Positions 58,601 through 64,000 of a DNA stretch of 64,000 nucleotides are shown here, in pieces. The position numbers and the translations under genes are program-made. The first letter of the stretch is position 1. Each line of letters starts with the position of its first letter. The notes under the pieces were generated by a model. That model was not told where the DNA came from. It ran no database searches and worked only from the letters and a program-made list of their open reading frames with translations. Origin of the DNA: Butyrivibrio sp. (GTDB taxonomy: Bacteria > Bacillota > Clostridia > Lachnospirales > Lachnospiraceae); contig NZ_SVFW01000001.1 in NCBI RefSeq assembly GCF_015056685.1, positions 142,038-206,037 on the forward strand, written 5' to 3'.

Positions 58601-59173
58601 TGCATCATTTATAAGCTTTCCGTATTTTACTGACAGGGCACGTGAGAAATTGATACCAAGGCTGTAATCCTCGATAGCACGCATGATTCCTGACTCTCCA
58701 AGGAGTGCATAATCTGACATAGGCTTTGCCTCTGCTATGCCTCTTTTAACCTCTTCATCAGTCATTGAATCAATCCAGACTCTCAGCTCAGTCATTCCAT
58801 CTCTGACACCACCGTAGTTTCTGATGTTCTCCTCGATAGTCTGTCCTTCTTTTCCCGAGTCGCCCGCCCAGTAGACAGTATCAATGTCTTCTCTATGCAA
58901 AAGAGAATTCACAAGCTTATACTGATCTGCACTGGCCTTAATAACGCCATACTTATAGTTAACAGGTAGAAACGGTAAATCCTCCAGTTTCCACTTTTTG
59001 TATTTTTCATCGTATTCTTCAGGGTATACCATCTCCACAAGGTGACCAAAGCACCAGGAAATTACGTAATTATCATTCTCAATATACCCGTTTTTATTAC
59101 CGGAAACATTAAGCACTCTGGCAAAATCTCTTGCCACAGATGGTTTCTCGGTTATGATAAGTTTTTTAGCCAT
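55673..59173 (-). CDS. topB: DNA topoisomerase III with five C-terminal zinc-ribbon repeats
   Basis: Type IA topoisomerase of 1166 aa, much longer than the ~650-730 aa of standard TopB. The Toprim domain starts KKLIITEKPSVARDFARVL, with the acidic motif AGDSGKEGQTI; the catalytic Tyr is Y335 in TYPRTDARVL. After residue ~690 come five tandem units, each a CPxCGG...C...C zinc ribbon followed by a conserved 'GKIAG...LL.EGKT....GFKSK..K.F' module, as in topoisomerase C-terminal repeat proteins. It overlaps the upstream ATPase gene by 8 bases. The repeats probably bind single-stranded DNA or partner proteins. Such long forms are often found on mobile elements, but the context here is chromosomal. 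Confidence 0.92.
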   Translation of the reverse strand: MAKKLIITEKPSVARDFARVLNVSGNKNGYIENDNYVISWCFGHLVEMVYPEEYDEKYKKWKLEDLPFLPVNYKYGVIKASADQYKLVNSLLHREDIDTVYWAGDSGKEGQTIEENIRNYGGVRDGMTELRVWIDSMTDEEVKRGIAEAKPMSDYALLGESGIMRAIEDYSLGINFSRALSVKYGKLINDAAATKSYTAIAIGRVMTCVLGMVVRREREIRNFVKTPFYRIVGSFSDANILAEWKAVTGTAFFESPLLYKENGFKKEEDAKALIDSLTGKPAVIDSIETGNSKKKAPLLYNLTELQAECTKRFKISPSQTLDIAQELYEKKLTTYPRTDARVLTTAVAKEIYKNVKGLSGVAEVSGFSEHVLKNGLYKGIEKSYYTDDSKVTDHYAIIPTGQTAAINSLSPLSKNVYLLICKRFLAIFYPPAEYKTAKLQIDVGGEKFFASAKVMTAPGFRAVLGIPEEKKNTGDNENSQGEAGDNTSDEEDVGISKEDFIKFVETAHKGDSISVNGMNIREGATAPPKRYTSGDLVIAMENAGNLIEDEELREQIKKKGIGTAATRAGIIKKLIDIKYLNQSKSQIITPENLGEMIYEVVYLTVPTLLNPEMTASWEKGLEGIYNGSVDAKEYRGKLEDYIRRETGKLIEKDLTHDIVNHINQFTGKEAKGLASRKPIGIKCPVCGGELTTTSFGYGCSNYFDETKKCSFSIGKIAGRDLSEEEVKKLLTEGKTDVLDGFSSKKKQKFSAILIFAKDADGKPVISFNFEDVPTEYVEDLKCPACGGRIIKTGYGITCENRAKEENPCYFSIGEIAGKKLDIETLRTLINERKTDVIKGFKSKSKKSFDAKLELKTVEDGKLSIVFDFDGIEPDYLKDVVCPDCGGRIIKKSIGFGCENFRAEDPESCKFFIGKIASKQLSEANVIELLKEGHTSTIRGFKGKTNKKFDACLVLKKNEEGKSEISFDFENVEAQVVKDVVCPVCGGEIIKTSFGYGCKNYNRDDPENSCKFNIGQIAGVKLKDAQVKELLGAGITSKISGFKSKSGKKFEAALALSKDEDGKVTGIRFVFENEDEVLEDLKCPICGKPIIKGHMGYRCEDYKKGDEGCSFFVGKIAGIDIDKEQFAKLINEKKTDTISGFISKKGTPFDAKLAFDEKFNIVFDFNN

Positions 59174-60542
59174 TTGTTAATTCATCTATTCCAATCAACC
59201 GTATCTTGCCAGATGATTTCATAGATGCATCCATAAGCCACGCATCAAATCCTGCGGTTGAAAAGAAATAGTAATAATCTCCCTCAAGTCTTGCTAGTCT
59301 TGCGCAGGATTCAAGTTTATCCAAATCTGAATGTGTGATCTGACTCTGCCACTTGCAAAGACACAGCGCTGTATCGCCCGTATCACTTTGCAAGATGATA
59401 TCAATATCACCATCTTTTCCGAGCCATTGCCCATCATCCCCGATTTCAAATGGGAAAAGACCTTTTTCTTCGGATCTAAAGATATATTCTCTGCATACAG
59501 CTTTGAAACTTTCGTTTGCAAAACTTTGAATACCTGCAGATATAAATATATCATAAAATTTGTCAGTCGGCATTAAACGCAGACTACTTTCGTTTGGAAA
59601 AATGAACTTAAAATAGAAATTCAAAAGAGGGTCAGCAATCTTGTAAACACCCTTTAAAACATTCTCTCTGCCTGCATTTCCAAAGGAATAACCCTTGCAT
59701 GCAAAATCATGATGAATAAGGGTTTTCAGATACACTGATATCTTTGCTCTTGAAAAGCCTGTGGCATGGTACAAGTCATTTAGCTTGTTAACGCCTCTGG
59801 CCATCTGAGACATGATCGTATTATAAACAGCTGTCTCCCTCAAGGTATACTCTGTAAGCCTTTTAGGTTCGCCGTATAAAAAGCTTCCGGAATCAAGAAA
59901 GTTCTTACAGATATTCTCCTTAAAAGAGAGATTATCATCAAAATACTTCCAAAGAGCCGTCTGCCCGCCAAGCACAGAGTAGGTGAGCACCGCATCGCGA
60001 TAAGACATTTTTGGAAAAAAAGCTCTCATTTCTGAGAAAGGCAGCGGCTTTATTTTCCTGAATCCTGCGATATTCCCTGCAAGATTTCCAAGATTTGCCA
60101 CCATACTATTCTCAACCCAGTTAATGTCCCGGCTCGCCAAAATAACAAGAATCTGTTTCTGTCTTCCGTTCTCGGAAAGCATCGAAGTAAGTTGCTTCAT
60201 AAATTCAGAAGCTTTGCCAACGACATTTTCAAAATCATCAAAAACCAGGATGAGTGGAACCTTAGTCACGCCATCAATAAGCGCACTAAAAAACTCTTTA
60301 AAATCAGGGAACTCAGATATCTTAACCCCATTTCTTCTAAGCTCACCTGCCCATAGAAAAAGCTGCTCCCTCTCTGATACGGAACGAGCAGTGAAAAAAT
60401 AATGTCTTCTGTTTTCTATGAATTTTGTCAAAAGAGGCGTAACCTCAATATTCCTGTGGCCGTAGACCACAAGAATATTGGAAAGTCCGCTCTCATAATA
60501 TCTGTTTAAGAAAGATAAATCTTCTCTTCTTTGTTCTTCCAT
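59166..60542 (-). CDS. Archaeal-type ATPase / DUF234 protein with degenerate P-loop
   Basis: A 458-aa protein of the AAA+/STAND 'DUF234' group. The N-terminal ATPase region should have a GxxxxGK[ST] P-loop, but reads VVYGHRNIEVTPLL, so no functional Walker A is present. The Walker B-like LILVFDDFENV and a sensor LVILASRD remain. Middle winged-helix residues (YHATGFSRAKISVYLKTLIH) and the C-terminal PD-(D/E)XK-like domain (DIDIILQSDTGDTALCLCKW) complete the family layout. It starts 25 bases after asd and overlaps topB. Function unknown; the loss of the P-loop is notable. Confidence 0.82.
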   Translation of the reverse strand: MEEQRREDLSFLNRYYESGLSNILVVYGHRNIEVTPLLTKFIENRRHYFFTARSVSEREQLFLWAGELRRNGVKISEFPDFKEFFSALIDGVTKVPLILVFDDFENVVGKASEFMKQLTSMLSENGRQKQILVILASRDINWVENSMVANLGNLAGNIAGFRKIKPLPFSEMRAFFPKMSYRDAVLTYSVLGGQTALWKYFDDNLSFKENICKNFLDSGSFLYGEPKRLTEYTLRETAVYNTIMSQMARGVNKLNDLYHATGFSRAKISVYLKTLIHHDFACKGYSFGNAGRENVLKGVYKIADPLLNFYFKFIFPNESSLRLMPTDKFYDIFISAGIQSFANESFKAVCREYIFRSEEKGLFPFEIGDDGQWLGKDGDIDIILQSDTGDTALCLCKWQSQITHSDLDKLESCARLARLEGDYYYFFSTAGFDAWLMDASMKSSGKIRLIGIDELTNG

Positions 60543-60567
60543 AGCCCCATAATTAAAGTACTAAGCA

Positions 60568-61653
60568 TTACTTTTTATTTATGTATCCACTTGCTTTAAG
60601 GAGCTCAGCGCACTCTACTGCTCCACCTGCTGCTCCACGAAGTGTATTATGTGAAAGACCTACAAACTTGTAATCGTAGATTGTATCCTCACGAAGTCTT
60701 CCGATGCTTACACCCATGCCGCCTTCATAGTTAACATCCAAAGCAACCTGTGGTCTGTTGTCGTCCTGCATGTACTGGATGAACTGCTTTGGTGCGCTAG
60801 GAAGCTGCAATTTCTGTGGAAGTCCTGAGAAGTTTACAAGCTTTTCAATAAGCTCTTCCTTAGAAACTTTTTTTCTGAACTTAACAAATGCAGCAGCTGT
60901 ATGACCGTAAAGAACAGGGATTCTGATGCACTGGCATGTTATCTTAACATCATCAGCAGGAACGATCACGCCATTTTCAATCTTACCCCAGATTCTAAGT
61001 GGCTCTTTTTCTGACTTCTCTTCCTCACCTGAGATGAAAGGAATAACGTTGCCAACCATTTCAGGCCACTCTTCGAAATTCTTGCCGGCACCTGAAATAG
61101 CCTGATATGTTGTAGCAACAACCTCGTATGGCTCGTACTCTTTCCATGCTGTAAGAGCTGGTGTGTAGCTCTGGATTGAGCAGTTAGGCTTAACTGCGAT
61201 GAAACCATTTGTTGTGCCAAGTCTCTTTTTCTGGAACTCAATAACATCCATGTGCTCAGGGTTGATCTCAGGAATGATCATAGGAACATCCGGAGTCCAT
61301 CTATGAGCGCTGTTGTTAGAAACTACAGGTGTCTCAGTCTTGGCATATTCCTCTTCAATATGCTTGATCTCATCCTTAGACATGTTAACTGCAGAAAGGA
61401 CAAAATCTACATCTTCAGAAACGCCCTTTACATCTGTGACATCTTTTACAACGAGGTTCTTTACAGACTCAGGAATTGGGTTATCCATTTTCCATCTCTT
61501 GCCTACTGCTTCCTCATAGGTCTGTCCGGCAGAACGTGGGCTTGCTGCAATTGTAGTTACTTCAAACCAAGGATGATTATTGATAATATCAATAAATCTC
61601 TGTCCAACCATTCCTGTTCCACCAAGAACTGCTACTTTCAACTTGTCACTCAT
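60568..61653 (-). CDS. asd: Aspartate-semialdehyde dehydrogenase
   Basis: NADP-dependent enzyme making aspartate semialdehyde from aspartyl phosphate, for lysine, threonine, methionine and, in this organism, probably carboxyspermidine synthesis. N-terminal VAVLGGTGMVGQRFIDIINN, catalytic Cys in VKPNCSIQSYTPAL and the phosphate-binding NSAHRWTPDVPMIIPEIN identify the archaeal/fungal-type branch. 361 aa is normal for it. AAGGAGGAG precedes the ATG. It starts about 85 bases after argH, and the two could be co-transcribed. Confidence 0.95.
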   Translation of the reverse strand: MSDKLKVAVLGGTGMVGQRFIDIINNHPWFEVTTIAASPRSAGQTYEEAVGKRWKMDNPIPESVKNLVVKDVTDVKGVSEDVDFVLSAVNMSKDEIKHIEEEYAKTETPVVSNNSAHRWTPDVPMIIPEINPEHMDVIEFQKKRLGTTNGFIAVKPNCSIQSYTPALTAWKEYEPYEVVATTYQAISGAGKNFEEWPEMVGNVIPFISGEEEKSEKEPLRIWGKIENGVIVPADDVKITCQCIRIPVLYGHTAAAFVKFRKKVSKEELIEKLVNFSGLPQKLQLPSAPKQFIQYMQDDNRPQVALDVNYEGGMGVSIGRLREDTIYDYKFVGLSHNTLRGAAGGAVECAELLKASGYINKK

Positions 61654-61738
61654 AATAAAAACTCCTCCTTAATATTGTAAACTCCGTTTTTCATGAAGCG
61701 GCGCATATAAACATTTTCAATCGATGCTATTTGTAAAT

Positions 61739-63121
61739 TTACCCAAGGTTATTTATGAACTCATCATTAAGCTTAACTATCTCAGACATGCATTTTAAGC
61801 TAGGCGCTCCAATAGTTAAACGCTTGTTAACACATGTCTCCAAGCTAATTTCTTCATATATGTCATTATCGAATAGTTCAGAAAAAGATTTAAGCTCTTC
61901 TATGCCAAGATCATCAATCGCGCAGTTTTTATCTATGCAGTATAGCACAAGCCTTCCAATTACTGAATGGGCATCTCTAAATGGCATACCCTTTTTTACC
62001 AGATAATCTGCAGCATCTGTGGCATTTGTAAAGCCAAGCATAGCACTTCGTTTCATGTTATCTTTGTTAAACTGAAGAGTAGACAACATCTGCGTGAAAA
62101 GGATCAGGCAATTTGACGTATTATCTACTGCATCAAAGAAGGCCTCTTTATCCTCCTGCATGTCCTTGTTATAAGCAAGAGGAATGCCCTTCATGGTAGT
62201 TAAAAGAGTCATCAGATCGCCATACACTCTTCCGGTCTTGCCTCTTACAAGCTCTGCTATATCCGGATTCTTTTTCTGAGGCATAATACTTGAGCCTGTG
62301 GAATAGGCATCATCAATAGTTACAAATCTGTATTCATTGCTGTTCCAGATAATGATTTCTTCACTGAATCTTGAAAGATGCATCATTACTATAGAAAGAG
62401 CTGACATAAACTCGATCAGATAGTCTCTGTCCGAAACTGAGTCCATGCTGTTAAGCGTAGGTCCCTCGAACCCAAGAAGTTTTGCTGTATATTCCCTGTC
62501 CAAAGGGTAAGTTGTTCCGGCCAAAGCACCTGCTCCAAGCGGACAATAGTTCATTCTCTTATATATATCCTTCATTCTGAGAAGGTCTCTTTTAAACATC
62601 TCAAAGTAAGCGCCGAAGTGATGTGCAAGAGTAACCGGCTGTGCCTTCTGAAGATGAGTAAATCCCGGCATGTAAGTCTCAAGGTTTTCTCCCATGATAC
62701 CGTTTAGCACCTTTAATATATCTGTCAAAAGACCTGTCACATGCTCTACTTCATCTCTCGCATAGAGCCTCATATCAAGAGCTACCTGATCATTTCTGCT
62801 GCGTCCTGTGTGGACCTTTTTACCGGCATCACCGATTCTCTCTATAAGATTCGCTTCAAGAAAACTGTGAATATCCTCATATTTGGTAGTTATTTCAAGC
62901 TTGCCACTCTTTACATCTTCCAATATTGAATCAAGACCTTTAACTATGTCTTCCTTCTCTTGCATTGTGATGATGCCCTGTTTTGCAAGCATTTCAGCAT
63001 GAGCCTTGCTGCCCTTTACATCGACTTCCAGAAATCTCTTGTCGAAAGTAATAGAAGCATTAAAGTTCCATGCAAGTTCATTTATACTGCCTGTAAATCT
63101 TCCACCCCAAAGCTGTGCCAT
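61739..63121 (-). CDS. argH: Argininosuccinate lyase
   Basis: Last enzyme of arginine synthesis, splitting argininosuccinate into arginine and fumarate. WGGRFTGSINELAWNFNASI, HTGRSRNDQVALDMRLY, TVLAHHFGAYFE-like TLAHHFGAYFEMFKRDLLRM and the fumarase-superfamily signature GSSIMPQKKNPD are all intact. 460 aa is full length. GGAG lies eight bases upstream of the ATG. argG is not adjacent. Arginine made here is the substrate of the speA-led polyamine operon at 12-14 kb. The 63122-63446 gap upstream holds two divergent promoter regions and no gene. Confidence 0.97.
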   Translation of the reverse strand: MAQLWGGRFTGSINELAWNFNASITFDKRFLEVDVKGSKAHAEMLAKQGIITMQEKEDIVKGLDSILEDVKSGKLEITTKYEDIHSFLEANLIERIGDAGKKVHTGRSRNDQVALDMRLYARDEVEHVTGLLTDILKVLNGIMGENLETYMPGFTHLQKAQPVTLAHHFGAYFEMFKRDLLRMKDIYKRMNYCPLGAGALAGTTYPLDREYTAKLLGFEGPTLNSMDSVSDRDYLIEFMSALSIVMMHLSRFSEEIIIWNSNEYRFVTIDDAYSTGSSIMPQKKNPDIAELVRGKTGRVYGDLMTLLTTMKGIPLAYNKDMQEDKEAFFDAVDNTSNCLILFTQMLSTLQFNKDNMKRSAMLGFTNATDAADYLVKKGMPFRDAHSVIGRLVLYCIDKNCAIDDLGIEELKSFSELFDNDIYEEISLETCVNKRLTIGAPSLKCMSEIVKLNDEFINNLG

Positions 63122-63372
63122 CTTCTAATCTCCGATTCGTTTTACTTTGTCAGATTAAAGTCTTAAAAAATTATAATCCTAACTTAACATATATGAAAAG
63201 CCCCAAAATCACTAAAATATCAACAAAAATTTCAAAACTAAATTTTATTTCTTGTGTAGAAAAGACAAATGTCCGTTTTACAAAGACATTATATTGCATT
63301 TAGTCCTCACTATATTTTTCTAATTCGCAACACCCGGCGAAAAAAGTATGAAATTTTTATTAAAAAAATGTG

Positions 63373-63400
63373 TTGAAAAAATGAACTGCAATAGTATACT
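63373..63400 (+). promoter_or_regulatory. Promoter of the last gene
   Basis: TTGAAA (63373-63378), a 16-base spacer and TATACT (63395-63400) lie just before a GGAGGAAA RBS, supporting the downstream start at 63447. Confidence 0.7.
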
Positions 63401-63446
63401 TGTCTCTGTCGGAAAAATAAAAAAAGTATTTGGAGGAAATTTTATA

Positions 63447-63914
63447 ATGGCAAAAGTAAATGATGAAGCAAAGATGAGGCTTCTTAACGAAGCATTCGGA
63501 GCAGAAAACTATCTCGCAACTGCATATGCAGTTACAATTCCTGGTGTCAACGTATTTTCAATGTTCGGAGCTATCGGTTATATCATCGGAGAAATTGTAG
63601 ATAAGGATGGTTTTAAGACAAGACATAACGCTTATCTTGGTGTTACTGCTACAGGTGTAAATGTAGTTATTCTTGATGGCCTCAACAACTCAAAGATCAA
63701 AAATGCGATCAAATTCAACTTTGCAGAGTTATCTGATGTCAAGGCAATTGACAAAAAGACATTTGCATCTCTTTACATGGTAAAAGATGGAAAGAAATGC
63801 ACTCTTCAGCTTCCTAAGAAAATCCTTGGTGCAAAGCTCGCAACTCAGAAAGAGGATGCTTCAGCAGTAGTTGCTAAGGTAAATGAGCTCACCTCTGCTA
63901 CAAATGTTGCTTAA
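63447..63914 (+). CDS. Conserved small protein of unknown function
   Basis: A 155-aa soluble protein starting MAKVNDEAKMRLLNEAFGAE. A mildly hydrophobic stretch (GVNVFSMFGAIGYIIGEIVD) is followed by alternating beta-type sequence (YLGVTATGVNVVILDGLNNS) that could be a PH-like or similar small fold. The C-terminus is Lys/Ala-rich. No motif points to an activity. I start at 63447, where GGAGG is ten bases upstream and a promoter lies between it and the longer frame's start. Monocistronic in the visible DNA; the last 85 bases of the window show nothing further. Confidence 0.72.
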   Translation: MAKVNDEAKMRLLNEAFGAENYLATAYAVTIPGVNVFSMFGAIGYIIGEIVDKDGFKTRHNAYLGVTATGVNVVILDGLNNSKIKNAIKFNFAELSDVKAIDKKTFASLYMVKDGKKCTLQLPKKILGAKLATQKEDASAVVAKVNELTSATNVA

Positions 63915-64000
63915 ATATTTAGGTAATCGAGCCTGCAAATATAAAGTCAATAGTAAAATAAGATTTTTCTATAGTTTCAAAAACGTGTATAACTAATAAG

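Overview
The window looks like chromosomal DNA of an AT-rich, anaerobic Gram-positive bacterium of the Lachnospiraceae, most likely Butyrivibrio or Pseudobutyrivibrio. This is inferred from gene content: Rex, CIRCE-controlled groESL, a carboxyspermidine-type polyamine operon, a GGGtGRT/NifU-like pair, several GGDEF proteins, oxygen-sensitive 2-hydroxyacyl-CoA dehydratase relatives and a topoisomerase III with tandem C-terminal zinc ribbons. No rRNA or tRNA gene was seen, so the genus is not proven. Many start sites were moved from the longest open frame to the ATG preceded by a good ribosome-binding site (RBS); this is stated entry by entry.

Layout. 1-5 kb (minus): rex, a coiled-coil gene, nnr and alr, with a consensus promoter and Rex operator, then a chemoreceptor. 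5-14 kb: hslO on plus, then a minus-strand polyamine operon (speA-speE-carboxyspermidine dehydrogenase-nspC-aguA-aguB) ending in an unknown membrane protein. 14-19 kb: NfeD/DUF362/stomatin operon and groES-groEL. 19-28.5 kb: a small conserved protein, three GGDEF proteins, a phosphoesterase and a heterodimeric ABC exporter. 28.6-36 kb: the GGGtGRT/NifU-like pair, a hexapeptide-repeat protein, an unusual three-gene unit (zinc-ribbon pseudokinase, vWA protein, adenylosuccinate-synthetase paralogue) and eno. 36-42 kb: a mosaic secreted protein behind a conditional-looking terminator, an Rpn-type nuclease, a possibly leaderless GGDEF protein and a double-glycine peptide gene with a 16-bp inverted repeat.

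42-53 kb holds the most striking gene set. It is a divergon of two paralogous pairs of 2-hydroxyacyl-CoA-dehydratase-like subunits, each with a paralogous one-helix membrane peptide. They share one activating ATPase, a CooC-like nickel-type ATPase, a free-standing homologue of the middle domain of acetyl-CoA synthase, and an old-yellow-enzyme-type flavoprotein. A CooT-like protein and a His-rich protein lie about 3-6 kb away. No CO dehydrogenase or complete acetyl-CoA synthase is present in the window.

52.9-55 kb is a roughly 2-kb element with structure that no gene explains. Two large inverted palindromic repeats enclose a small surface-protein gene and arrays of eleven short inverted repeats. 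Each unit has arms of the type GGG(A)TAA / TTA(T)CCC around a centre of 20 nt (21 in one unit). The right end (55-64 kb) carries cooT-like, His-rich, topB, a degenerate ATPase, asd and argH on minus, and a short conserved protein on plus.
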